Below are positions 24,902 through 33,437 of a stretch of 64,000 nt of DNA, piece after piece. Both the position numbers and the translations under genes were made by a program. Position 1 is the first letter of the stretch. Every line of letters begins with the position of its first letter. This stretch comes from CALLJL01 sp964627255. Lineage in GTDB: Bacteria; Acidobacteriota; Aminicenantia; Aminicenantales; CALLJL01. The DNA lies in NCBI GenBank assembly GCA_964627255.1, contig CAZVIN010000037.1, positions 46,188 to 110,187 of the forward strand, read 5' to 3'. Below the pieces are notes generated by a model that did no database searches, was not told the origin of the DNA, and saw only the letters and a list, made by a program, of their open reading frames with translations.

Positions 24902-25666
24902 ATGAGTTTGCACGTCATGCTGGAAGTTAAAGGACAAAGATGGAGTAAGTTTTCTTGGGGAAAGGCAAGCTTGGCGGTCATCATAACCGGACTGTTGATT
25001 ATCGGCGCCTCATCCTGTCAGAAGGCGGCGCAAACCCAGGAAGAAGTAGCCGCCCCTCAACCCCATGAATTTACCGGCAAAGTTAAAACAGCCTGGGGAA
25101 AATATGTTTATTTACCTGCTGCCCAAGGGTTCGATATCGTTGTCGAAGGTAACCTCGAGTCAGGGACAGTGGCTGATTTGGTGGATAAAGAAATCAGAGT
25201 TCGGGGCAATATGATGAAGGAAGAGCCCTCCCTGTTTATTGCCGATACTATTGAAATTAGGGAAGGCGAGAGTCAATGGCGGACCGTTTTTACCCGCACC
25301 GCCGATGTCCAGTTGACCGATTATTTTCATCCGACAGAACGAGATAGCTATCTGGCTTTGACCATAACCAATATTAATAAGCCCGCTGATTGGGAGGGAA
25401 AAGGTAAGGCTAAGGTCTACGGCCAGTTGAATCTATTGCCCGAAAAAAGCGGCTCGCGGATAATCCTTTTTGACGCCAAGGGTAAAGAATTAGCGAAAAT
25501 TATTGTCGATAATATCACGGACTACGCCGTTTATTATACAAAAAAACTCCGGCTTTATGATAAATTTTGGCTTTATTTGAATATAAAAGAGACAGTTGAG
25601 GCTAAAACTCGCTTGAAAACTAAGGAAATCTTCCGCGCTGATGTGGTTTTCGCCGGTCTCTATTAA
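24902..25666 (+). CDS. lipoprotein of unknown function
   Basis: 254 aa from ATG 24902, chosen because GGAGGT lies about 8 nt upstream and a longer frame (start 24770) has no signal at its beginning. A lipobox-like segment LLIIGASSC places the modified Cys at about residue 39. The long n-region (about 20 residues) is a little unusual. Mature protein is beta-rich: an N-terminal OB-like part (FTGKVKTAWGKYVYLPAAQG, VDKEIRVRGNMM, FIADTIEIREG), then a second domain (VYGQLNLLPEKSG, FRADVVFAG). I do not recognise the family. Membrane-anchored, facing the periplasm. Confidence 0.65.
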   Translation: MSLHVMLEVKGQRWSKFSWGKASLAVIITGLLIIGASSCQKAAQTQEEVAAPQPHEFTGKVKTAWGKYVYLPAAQGFDIVVEGNLESGTVADLVDKEIRVRGNMMKEEPSLFIADTIEIREGESQWRTVFTRTADVQLTDYFHPTERDSYLALTITNINKPADWEGKGKAKVYGQLNLLPEKSGSRIILFDAKGKELAKIIVDNITDYAVYYTKKLRLYDKFWLYLNIKETVEAKTRLKTKEIFRADVVFAGLY

Positions 25667-25718
25667 TTAGCCACCTCACTATTTTTAAGTGAATTTTCAG
25701 TCAAATCTTTCCGCAAGT

Positions 25719-27446
25719 TTATTTTTTTGCGAAACGGAGGCAGGCAATCGTTTCTCTTAATTCTTCAATTCCCTTGGCGATATCCTTTCCCAAGTGTAAG
25801 CGAATAAGGCGGCGGCCAAGAGAGCGCAGCGCCTCATAATCACCCCTAACCTGGGCTTCTTTCAGGCGGCTAAAGGTTAGCCAGCCTTCATTTCCACCCG
25901 GTCTCTCTGGTATCACCATGTCCACTTCGTCGTCGGCTGTAAGCTGCCAGAAAAAGCCTTGGCCGCTATCACCTTTGTGCAATTGTCCAGTTGAATGAAG
26001 GTAACGAGGCCCCCAGCCCAGGGTTACTGGTCGGCCTAATAAATAAATTAATTGTCGCCGTAGCCCTTCTAAGGCCAGTTTGGTTTCAGTCTCGGAAGGC
26101 AGGAAGGCTTGAAGAGCCAAATAACTGGCGCTCCGGGCCGAAGACAGAAAATCCAGGAGAGCTTGATCGAAAGAAGCGGCTGGCCGGGAGGAATAAAGCT
26201 TAAAATCCCGCCAAACCAAGCCTCCCTCTAAGCCTTGATAGGCTTGCCTTATCTGCCAATCTTTTAAAATGGCCTGGGTCATTAGCTTAGTTCTTTCGAC
26301 GTCGGGCTGGTCAAAAGGATTAATCTTTAAGCAGGAGCCAACTAAGGCTGTTGCCCATTCCCAGAGAAAAAACATGGCCCCAATTTCTTCTTGAGGCTGA
26401 AAAGAAAGAAAAACACCTGGGACTTTTTGGCGTCTAAGCTCTGCATATAAGTAATCAAAAGACTTGTTCGGTGTACCTACCGAAATAAAAGCGACATCCT
26501 TGAGCTCAGTTAAAACGAGCAATTCTTCCCGGCCGTTAACCAAAAGGAGGCCCTGGCCCTCCTTCCCCGTGCTTTCGGCGATCAGTTGTTCCAGCCAATC
26601 AGCAAAACTTTCTATTTCTGGTTCAACCCAGAGGAGGAATTTATCTCTGCCTTGAGCCGCGGCCGTCGCTAAAAAGGCGGTTAAAACGGCTCCCGGGTTC
26701 TCCTTTGGGTTTTCCTTTTGGCAAAGAGACATCATCTGCGAGGCGGAGCTGAGAAGGTCATAAATCTCTATGCCTTTAATAGCGGCTGGCACCAAACCAA
26801 AGGGTGAAAAGGCGGAGAAACGACCACCGATGGTCGGGTCAGCTAACCAGATTTTTCTGAATTTTAGCGCTGAAGCTACTGAATCAAGAGGGGTTCCCGG
26901 GTCAGTTATGGCGACGAAATGTTGAGCGGCTGAATCCGGCCCCAGTTCAGCCGCAGCTCGAGAAAAAAAATAATGAAAGAGGGCCGTAGTTTCGGCCGTT
27001 GTCCCTGATTTAGAGGAAACGAGGTAAAGGGTTTCGGCTCCGGGGCAAAGGTTGGCCTTTTCGTGGATTGCAGCTGGGAGTGTTGAGTCCAGAACATGTA
27101 AATCGGGAAATCCCGAGGGAGTATCAGAAAGCTGAGCTAAGACTTCTGGGGCTAAGCTTGACCCGCCCATTCCCAAAAGCAGAGCGTGACGAAAACCAGT
27201 TTTTTTAACTTCTTCGGCAAAGGACTTTATTTCTGGACAAAGCGGTTTCATTTTTTCTGGGGCTCGAAGCCACCCTAAACGGTTGCTTATAGTTTTTGGC
27301 TCTGGTTTCCAGAGTGTCCAGTCTTGCTCCCAAAGCCTGGTGATGAGGTGTTGCCCTTGGAACAGCTCCAGCTGCTGAGACAGAAGCTCCGGGTTTTCTA
27401 AAACCAACGTGACAATAGGAAACGGATACGAGGAAGAGTTTTTCAT
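25719..27446 (-). CDS. pgi: glucose-6-phosphate isomerase
   Basis: 575 aa. Interconverts glucose-6-phosphate and fructose-6-phosphate in glycolysis/gluconeogenesis. SIS-fold motifs: LLLGMGGSSLAPEV (residues about 89-102), the phosphate-binding SSKSGTTAET (144-153), DPTIGGRFSAFSPFGL (about 203-218) and a C-terminal LHKGDSGQGFF. The sequence is of the type often found fused to transaldolase (Tal-Pgi proteins) rather than the classical E. coli Pgi; here no transaldolase part is present. Its start has only a weak ribosome site. Cytoplasmic, apparently monocistronic. Confidence 0.85.
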   Translation of the reverse strand: MKNSSSYPFPIVTLVLENPELLSQQLELFQGQHLITRLWEQDWTLWKPEPKTISNRLGWLRAPEKMKPLCPEIKSFAEEVKKTGFRHALLLGMGGSSLAPEVLAQLSDTPSGFPDLHVLDSTLPAAIHEKANLCPGAETLYLVSSKSGTTAETTALFHYFFSRAAAELGPDSAAQHFVAITDPGTPLDSVASALKFRKIWLADPTIGGRFSAFSPFGLVPAAIKGIEIYDLLSSASQMMSLCQKENPKENPGAVLTAFLATAAAQGRDKFLLWVEPEIESFADWLEQLIAESTGKEGQGLLLVNGREELLVLTELKDVAFISVGTPNKSFDYLYAELRRQKVPGVFLSFQPQEEIGAMFFLWEWATALVGSCLKINPFDQPDVERTKLMTQAILKDWQIRQAYQGLEGGLVWRDFKLYSSRPAASFDQALLDFLSSARSASYLALQAFLPSETETKLALEGLRRQLIYLLGRPVTLGWGPRYLHSTGQLHKGDSGQGFFWQLTADDEVDMVIPERPGGNEGWLTFSRLKEAQVRGDYEALRSLGRRLIRLHLGKDIAKGIEELRETIACLRFAKK

Positions 27447-27560
27447 AGCAATTTCATCTTCCGGGAGTTTGTCTTGGAAGTCAAGCCATTTGGCACCGAA
27501 AGGAGTTGCAGAAATTTTCGCTTTTTAGTAAAAAGGCCATAAGAAAAGGAGGTTAAAATA

Positions 27561-27989
27561 ATGGTTAAAGGGCCTTTTAGCATTAAATTTTTTAGCGTTT
27601 TAGCCATTATTGTAATCGGGTGTGGTTTTATTTATCTATTCGCCCAGCCTCAGGAAGCGGGAAAAGTGACTGGCACCTGGCAGATGGTGGTTGAAGCCGA
27701 AGGTCAGTATTTTTATCTAATCCTTGTTCTCAAGGAAACAGAGGGTAAACTAGAGGGCACCATTTCTGAGGCGAGCGGCTTTTTCAAAGATGTTTCCCTG
27801 ACAAATATAAAACTTGAGGCGGAGCGCCTTAGCTTTGAATTCACGGTGCCGACCCCACCCGATGGTCTCTCCAGGCTGGTGGCGGCTGACCTGAAAGTGG
27901 GCCAAGATTACGAGAAAATGGAGGGTTCTCTCCATATCCCCGATTTAGGAATAAGTGCCCCAACGACCCTTGCACGTCAAAAAAATTAG
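27561..27989 (+). CDS. exported small protein of unknown function
   Basis: 142 aa. N-terminal signal segment (FFSVLAIIVIGCGFIYLFAQPQ) with cleavage near FAQ, or with C21 as a less likely lipid site. The mature part, VTGTWQMVVEAEGQYFYLILVL then EGKLEGTISE then FEFTV, is a short lipocalin-like beta-sheet pattern seen in many small periplasmic proteins that begin GxWxxxV. Start ATG after AAAGGAGG. No functional clue from neighbours. Confidence 0.65.
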   Translation: MVKGPFSIKFFSVLAIIVIGCGFIYLFAQPQEAGKVTGTWQMVVEAEGQYFYLILVLKETEGKLEGTISEASGFFKDVSLTNIKLEAERLSFEFTVPTPPDGLSRLVAADLKVGQDYEKMEGSLHIPDLGISAPTTLARQKN

Positions 27990-28086
27990 ACGCGTCCTAC
28001 TTTTAGCCTTTTTAGGTTAATCTTAGCCGAGTATATATTTTGAACTGGCGGGACATGCCAGAGAAAGGTGGGAGGAGCGGTTAAAA

Positions 28087-28836
28087 ATTAAAGAAGAGAG
28101 ACGCCGTCCGGCCTTAGTTGTCTCCATCCATGATGTTACTCCCCATTTCTTTTCTCAATTAAAGCGAATTGCGGTCCAGCTCCAAGAGATAGGGATAAAC
28201 GCTATGGCCCTTAAGGTCATACCTAATTACCGGGGTGAAGCTAATATTTTGTCTTCTGAGCCCTTTTTAAATTGGCTGCGTCAACTTAAAGAAAGGGGCA
28301 GCGAAATTGTCCTCCACGGCTTCGAGCACCTTCAACCTAATCCGTCTTCTTGCTCCATTTCTCGATTCCACCCTTCTTTTCTTACTAAGGGTGAAGCTGA
28401 ATTTGCCGCTATCACTTCTGAGGAAGCCCGGCAACGTCTTCTCTTAGGGGGCAACATTTTAGCTGCAGCTAATTTTGATTACGCCGGGTTTACGGCGCCC
28501 ACCTGGCGAGCGAACCGTCAAACCATCCATGCCCTGAAAGAAAGCGGCTTTAGCTATTTTACAACTTTTAGCGGGCTAACTGATTTGCGCACAGGCAAGC
28601 GATATTTTTCGCCCGCCTGGGGCCATCAAGGAATTGAACCCTGGCTCGAAGCGATGATGAGTTGGGGAAATAGACTGGCCGCAATTTTTCTTTTCCGTCA
28701 TCTCCCATTGATCCGGATTGTCTTTCATCCTAAGGGCTTAGAGCAGCCCAATTTTGCAAGCTCAGTTCGCTTGGTACGGCGGCTTCTTCCAGACGTTGAG
28801 CTCACTACCTATTCTCGCTTTTTAGGGTTGAAGTGA
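28087..28836 (+). CDS. DUF2334 / polysaccharide-deacetylase-like protein (non-canonical start)
   Basis: About 250 aa. The metal-site motif SIHDVTPHF (codons about 28123-28149) and HGFEH (about 28315-28329) mark a DUF2334/NodB-like deacetylase, followed by FTAPTW and a late VFHP. The first in-frame ATG (28204) would delete the SIHDVTP motif, and the frame is open upstream to a stop at 28024. No ATG, GTG or TTG lies between. The best candidate is an ATT codon at 28087, 9 nt after GGAGGAG; alternatively a frameshift links the gene to the ATG at 28055. It overlaps the downstream GT2 gene by 4 nt, so the two probably act together in glycan or lipid-sugar modification. Confidence 0.65.
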   Translation: MKEERRRPALVVSIHDVTPHFFSQLKRIAVQLQEIGINAMALKVIPNYRGEANILSSEPFLNWLRQLKERGSEIVLHGFEHLQPNPSSCSISRFHPSFLTKGEAEFAAITSEEARQRLLLGGNILAAANFDYAGFTAPTWRANRQTIHALKESGFSYFTTFSGLTDLRTGKRYFSPAWGHQGIEPWLEAMMSWGNRLAAIFLFRHLPLIRIVFHPKGLEQPNFASSVRLVRRLLPDVELTTYSRFLGLK

Positions 28837-29555
28837 AACCGGCGATTTCAATAATCATCCCTGCTTACAACGAAGCTGCCTATCTCTCCGATGCCCTGAA
28901 TTCCGTTAAGAGTCAGACCTATGACCATGACGCTCTGGAAGTGATAGTTATTGATAATGCCTCCACTGACCAAACAGTTCGAGTTTATTGGGATTTTGTC
29001 CAGAACAATGAGCTCCGGTTTAAAATGTGCCTCGCTGAGGAGAAAATCTTAGGTGTTTCCAGAGCAAAAAATAGAGGGGCGACCTTGGCTAAAGGCGATA
29101 TCCTCCTTTTTCTTGACGCCGATTCAGAGATGAGTCCGAATTTGGCCGAAGTTGTTTCTAATTATTATCAACGAGGCTTTAAGATGGGCATTATCCAGCT
29201 CAAGCCTAAATCCTCGGATTGGCTGGCTAAGCATTTCTTTCAGTTGATTGAATTTGGCAAAAGGACGTTCCGCATCGCCGCTCAGATGGGTTATTGTGAC
29301 CGGCAACTTTTTTGGCTTGAAGGCGGTTTTAACCCCTCCCTTCGCCTCTCCGAAGACCTTGACTTTTTCACTCGACTGAAAAAGAGATTGAAGCAGACGG
29401 GCGAGGATTTTAGCTACATTAGCGAAGCCTGCATTTATACGTCGACTCGACGCCTGGATTATTTCCCGCTTAAAAGCGGCTATTTTCTCATTTTTTTCCA
29501 ATGGCTATTAAGTTTTCTCGGTTTAGGCCGTGAGCATTACAAAGCCTACCGCTAA
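28833..29555 (+). CDS. family 2 glycosyltransferase
   Basis: 240 aa. N-terminal GT-A fold signature ISIIIPAYNEAAYLSDAL, IDNASTDQT and the DxD-type LFLDADSEM (residues about 88-97), then EGGFNPSLRLSEDLDF, the ED motif of processive or transfer-type GT2 enzymes. The start is GTG at 28833, overlapping the stop of the deacetylase (GTGA), so coupled translation is likely. A C-terminal hydrophobic segment (GYFLIFFQWLLSFLGL) suggests membrane association. Acceptor unknown. Confidence 0.85.
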   Translation: MKPAISIIIPAYNEAAYLSDALNSVKSQTYDHDALEVIVIDNASTDQTVRVYWDFVQNNELRFKMCLAEEKILGVSRAKNRGATLAKGDILLFLDADSEMSPNLAEVVSNYYQRGFKMGIIQLKPKSSDWLAKHFFQLIEFGKRTFRIAAQMGYCDRQLFWLEGGFNPSLRLSEDLDFFTRLKKRLKQTGEDFSYISEACIYTSTRRLDYFPLKSGYFLIFFQWLLSFLGLGREHYKAYR

Positions 29556-29707
29556 TTAGTTTTATTGATTCTCTTCCATTTTGTATGGGTTAGGCTCGGA
29601 GACGTTCGGAATGGCCTCGCTCCCCCTCAGGTTTTTAACGCCGTTTCGTCTTCGCCCTTCTCGGCGCCCGCGGCGCTCGCCTCCCTGTTCAGAGACATAG
29701 CCCGGAA

Positions 29708-29814
29708 GTCCTTTGCCTCCCTTTGGCCTCTCTGTTGATCCTGTTCAGGCTCAGATATTCTCGGCGGCCAGAGGTTCCCTCGAAGGGCGATTTGGGAAGG
29801 CTAAATCTTCAATG
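29708..29814 (+). repeat. dispersed intergenic repeat, copy 2
   Basis: GTCCTTTGCCTCCCTTT, then GGCTCAGATATTCTCGGC, then CCCTCGAAGG and GGGAAGGCTAA. This is the same ordered blocks as at 11301-11407 and 47891-47979. The preceding 29580-29700 also shares GTxxGGGxTAxG and CCCGCTCCC-like words with 35781-35850, perhaps a further degenerate copy. Nothing else is seen in this 327-bp intergenic space. Confidence 0.5.
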
Positions 29815-29882
29815 GTCACTTCTTCCCTCCCGAACTTAGCCCGCAACCCAGCCCAGATAAAATGGAAGAGAACCGTTTTATT

Positions 29883-31604
29883 CTATTCTTTAAGCTGAGG
29901 ATGACGCCGATGGAAATCTGTGGCTTGCTGAAAAGCGCGGGCTAGGCTCAGCGCTTTAGCTTCTTCAAAGAGGTTGCCGATGAAGGAGAGACTCGTGGGG
30001 TGGCCGCGGTCGTCAAATCCATTGGGAACGACCACCGCAGGATGACCGGTGAGGTTTGTTAAGAGGAGATTAGAGCCGCCGAAGGAGGGCGCAACATAAA
30101 CGTCAATATCCTTCATTTTTTCCGCCATTTCTTGCATCAGCCGCCAGCGAATACGGTTGGCCTGGATGTATTCTACCGCGGGAATAAACCGAGCCTGCCG
30201 AAAAACATTCGGCCAAGCATTGCGAGTTTGACGGGCTAAGAGGTCGTCGCGGTTACTCCTCGTCAGTTCATCAAAGGCGGCGGCCGCTTCCACGTTGAGG
30301 ATGAAGGAAAGGGATTCAACGGGAAGGTCCGCAGGCAACTCCAAGGGAATAAGCTCAACTCCCAATTTACGGAGAACTTCTAAAGAAATAAGGTCATTTT
30401 TCTTTTGGCGATAATCCTTATCAAATTCTTTTTTAAGGTAACCGACACGGATTGCTTTTAAGTCAAGGTTTGGGTCCCAGTTGAAGGGTTTATCAACACA
30501 GGTCAGGTCTTTTCCGTCCGGACCCATAATGGCTTGAAAAATTAGGGCGCAATCATCAACCGAACGAGCTATGGGACCAATTTTATCCATGCTCCAGCTG
30601 AGAGCCATGGCCCCGGCTCGGCTAACTCGACCAAAGGTTGGTCGCAGGCCCGTGACCCCGCAGCGGGTAGAAGGGGAGACAATCGACCCCCATGTCTCAG
30701 TCCCGATAGCAAACCCCACCAGACCAGCCGCCGTAGCCGCCGCTGAGCCTGCCGACGAGCCGCTCGAACCTTGTTCATAATCCCAAGGGTTTCTGGTTCG
30801 GCCGCCAAACCAAACATCGCCCCAGGCTAACTCCCCCATAGTCAGTTTGGCGACCAGAACCGCACCCGCCTTCTCTAATTTTTCAACCACAGTTGCCTCT
30901 TCCTGCGGAACCTGGTCCTTGTAAGGAGCTGCTCCCCAGGTAGTTCGTATGCCCTTCGTAGCCAGAAGGTCTTTGGCTCCCCAAGGAATACCATGGAGGG
31001 GGCCCCGATAGTACCCGGCCGCGATTTCCTCGTCCGCCTTTTTGGCCTGAGCTCGGGCTAAGTCCTCAGTTAAAGTGACCACACACTCTAATTTTGGGCC
31101 ATATTTTTTCAAACGAAGGAGGTACATTTCTGTAAGTTCAGTTGAAGTTACCTTCTTAGTACGAATAAGCTCAGCCAGAGCAGTAACAGGATAAAAGGCT
31201 AAATCTTCTAAGTTCTCCGGCCGCTCGAGCCGGAAATTTTTATCAAGGGGCCAAGGCGGGGAAGAAATGGTTTTTGGGGCTGCTTCGGGCTCTACCTTAG
31301 GTTCTTTTGTCGTCAGCGGGTTAAAATAGAGGGCTGGCGGGATTTCGTTAGACAAGATGACTTGGCGGAGCTGGCGGTAAGTTCTGGCATGGCCTCGGAG
31401 GTCCTCCAGCATTAGCTTTCTTTCCTTGGGGGTGAAATGAAGGTCGATAATTTTCTCCATTCGAGAGATATCATGAACCTGAACTTTTTTGCCTTTGGTT
31501 AAATAAAGGGCAAAAGCACCGCCGATAATTAAAAGAACAACTGTCAAAGAAATAATCAAAGGCCAGAAATTTCTGGACGCCTTCCTTGGATTCTTTTTGT
31601 TCAT
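29883..31604 (-). CDS. membrane-anchored amidase (amidase signature family)
   Basis: 573 aa. N-terminal single membrane segment (WPLIISLTVVLLIIGGAFALYL, residues 14-35), then a linker, then the amidase-signature domain from about 130. Ser-cis-Ser-Lys triad: K211 in GIPWGAKDL, the Gly/Ser-rich QGSSGSSAGSAAA (cis-Ser about 283) and the nucleophile S307 in GTETWGSIVSP, where Trp replaces the usual Gly. Hydrolyses an amide; related to GatA but not a tRNA amidotransferase because no GatB/C is nearby and it is anchored outside the cytoplasm. Start ATG follows AAAGGAGGT. Confidence 0.85.
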   Translation of the reverse strand: MNKKNPRKASRNFWPLIISLTVVLLIIGGAFALYLTKGKKVQVHDISRMEKIIDLHFTPKERKLMLEDLRGHARTYRQLRQVILSNEIPPALYFNPLTTKEPKVEPEAAPKTISSPPWPLDKNFRLERPENLEDLAFYPVTALAELIRTKKVTSTELTEMYLLRLKKYGPKLECVVTLTEDLARAQAKKADEEIAAGYYRGPLHGIPWGAKDLLATKGIRTTWGAAPYKDQVPQEEATVVEKLEKAGAVLVAKLTMGELAWGDVWFGGRTRNPWDYEQGSSGSSAGSAAATAAGLVGFAIGTETWGSIVSPSTRCGVTGLRPTFGRVSRAGAMALSWSMDKIGPIARSVDDCALIFQAIMGPDGKDLTCVDKPFNWDPNLDLKAIRVGYLKKEFDKDYRQKKNDLISLEVLRKLGVELIPLELPADLPVESLSFILNVEAAAAFDELTRSNRDDLLARQTRNAWPNVFRQARFIPAVEYIQANRIRWRLMQEMAEKMKDIDVYVAPSFGGSNLLLTNLTGHPAVVVPNGFDDRGHPTSLSFIGNLFEEAKALSLARAFQQATDFHRRHPQLKE

Positions 31605-31868
31605 GAAGACCTCCTTTCAGCTCTTATAATTTTCTGGACTTTCCCGATTTTACGATAATTGCGGGGCCAGATGAAAGATAAATTTCTCTGATAAATTGCC
31701 TAAAATTAGCGTAGGCGCCAGAATAGAAGGATAGCCATTTTGGATTTCTTCTTCGGTTGCAACTCTCCGTGAATTTGTTTATTATGCCAGCGCCTAATTT
31801 TTTAAAAAGATTATTTTTGCCCAGACAATTAATTGATTCGACGGGTGGCCAAGGATAAAGGAGGCATG

Positions 31869-33137
31869 ATGAAGGCGGAAACTGATTGGGCGGCGATTGC
31901 GAAGCTAAGATGGGTGGTGCTGATTTTAATGGGCTGGGTTATTTTTGGCGCTTATTATGCCTATGACTCCGTTAGCCCGATCGCTGATTTCATCATGCGC
32001 GATATGGGGTTGAGCCGAGCTCAATATGGTCTTCTTTTCAGCTTTTACTATCTGCCTAATTTTATCATGGTTTTGGTGGGCGGAATTCTCCTGGATAGGA
32101 TCGGCATAAGGCGCGCTGGCGGACTCTTTGTTTCTCTTTGTGCTCTGGGCGTTTTGATGACAGCCGTGGCTTCTGGTCGAAGCTTTGCTGTTATGCTGGC
32201 CGGCCGCTTGCTTTACGGGCTTGGTTCTGAATCTTTGATCATTACCCAGAATAAAATTCTTTCCAAGTGGTTCCGTGGTAAGGAGTTAGCCTTAGCCTTT
32301 GGTTTAAACCTGACCGTTGCCCGTTTAGGAACTTTTGCCGCCCTTAACAGTGCCGCCCGTATTCAGGCCTTATCTGGTTCCTGGAAGCTGGCCATTTGGG
32401 TCTCGGCGGTCATCATGTTTCTTTCCTTAGCCCTTTTCTTTATTTATTCGGGCTTAGACCGGTCCAAGGAAAAGTTTTTCCCGGCGCAAGCATTAACTTC
32501 CGCCGAAGAAAAGATTGTCATTAAAGATATTTTTGCCTTCCGGCCCTCCTTTTGGTTTGTTTCCTTGCTTTGCATGACCTTTTATTCCGCCATCTTTCCT
32601 TTTACCGCTTTTTCGACCGTGTTTCTCCAGTCCAAATTCGGGTTTAGCGCCGTCAAGGGAGGTTTTTATACCTCGTTGGTGATAACCGGAACGATGATTT
32701 TTACTCCACTCTTTGGCTTCCTCGTTGACCGTATCGGCAAAAGGGCAACGATGATGATTATTGGTTCGGTTCTCCTCGTTCCAGTCCATACCTCTTTGGC
32801 CCTAACCCCTTTTGCTCCGGCCGCGGCGATGGTTGTTTTGGGAATTGCTTTTAGTCTGGTTCCTGCGGCCATGTGGCCCGCGATTCCCATCATGGTCGAG
32901 GAGAAGCGCTTAGGCACAGCCTTTGGTTTGATGACTTTAATTCAAAACGTCGGGCTAACGCTTTTTAATTGGCTGGCTGGCAAAATCACTGACCTTTCCG
33001 GCGGTAATTATAGAAATACTATCTTGATGTTTGCCGGTCTTGGTTTGGTGGGCTTTTTATTTGCCCTCCTCCTCAGGCAAGCGGCTTGCCGGGAAGGTAG
33101 TCGAATCGAGCTTCCTTCCCATCAAGCCCAGGTCTAA
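31869..33137 (+). CDS. MFS transporter
   Basis: About 422 aa with 12 predicted membrane helices. MFS signature loop between helices 2 and 3: GGILLDRIGIRRAGG. The equivalent in the second half is FGFLVDRIGKRATMM. Begins with a short cytoplasmic arm (KAETDWAAIAKLRW). Of the two adjacent ATGs (31866, 31869) the second has better spacing from AAAGGAGG. An in-frame upstream ATT/ATG extension adds only a charged stretch. Substrate unknown; the first helix (YYAYDSVSPI) resembles organic-anion type MFS members. Confidence 0.85.
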   Translation: MKAETDWAAIAKLRWVVLILMGWVIFGAYYAYDSVSPIADFIMRDMGLSRAQYGLLFSFYYLPNFIMVLVGGILLDRIGIRRAGGLFVSLCALGVLMTAVASGRSFAVMLAGRLLYGLGSESLIITQNKILSKWFRGKELALAFGLNLTVARLGTFAALNSAARIQALSGSWKLAIWVSAVIMFLSLALFFIYSGLDRSKEKFFPAQALTSAEEKIVIKDIFAFRPSFWFVSLLCMTFYSAIFPFTAFSTVFLQSKFGFSAVKGGFYTSLVITGTMIFTPLFGFLVDRIGKRATMMIIGSVLLVPVHTSLALTPFAPAAAMVVLGIAFSLVPAAMWPAIPIMVEEKRLGTAFGLMTLIQNVGLTLFNWLAGKITDLSGGNYRNTILMFAGLGLVGFLFALLLRQAACREGSRIELPSHQAQV

Positions 33138-33437
33138 GATAGTCATGGTTTTAGTTTAAGTGCAGGATGATGGAGTTATTAAGGGAGGTTTATGGTTTAA
33201 AATTGATAAAAAAGAGACAGGCTGGAAACAGCCGATTCCTTGCTTATGCTTAATATTAACCTCCCGAAAGTTAAAACCTGTGAGGGTCAGTGGAACAAAA
33301 ACAAAAGTGGCGTCGGGCTCAAAAAAGGATGACAGACTGTTTAGTGATAAATATATTAGGACTTGAAGATTAAGAATTAAAAGGTAACCATAAAAGAATG
33401 AAGAGGTGAGGGAATTAAGATTAAAAGTTCGGGTTTG

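Noticed and set aside
33220..33236. GGCTG-GAAA-CAGCC hairpin after the MFS gene
   Set aside because: No T-run follows and the stem is only 5 bp, so not called a terminator.
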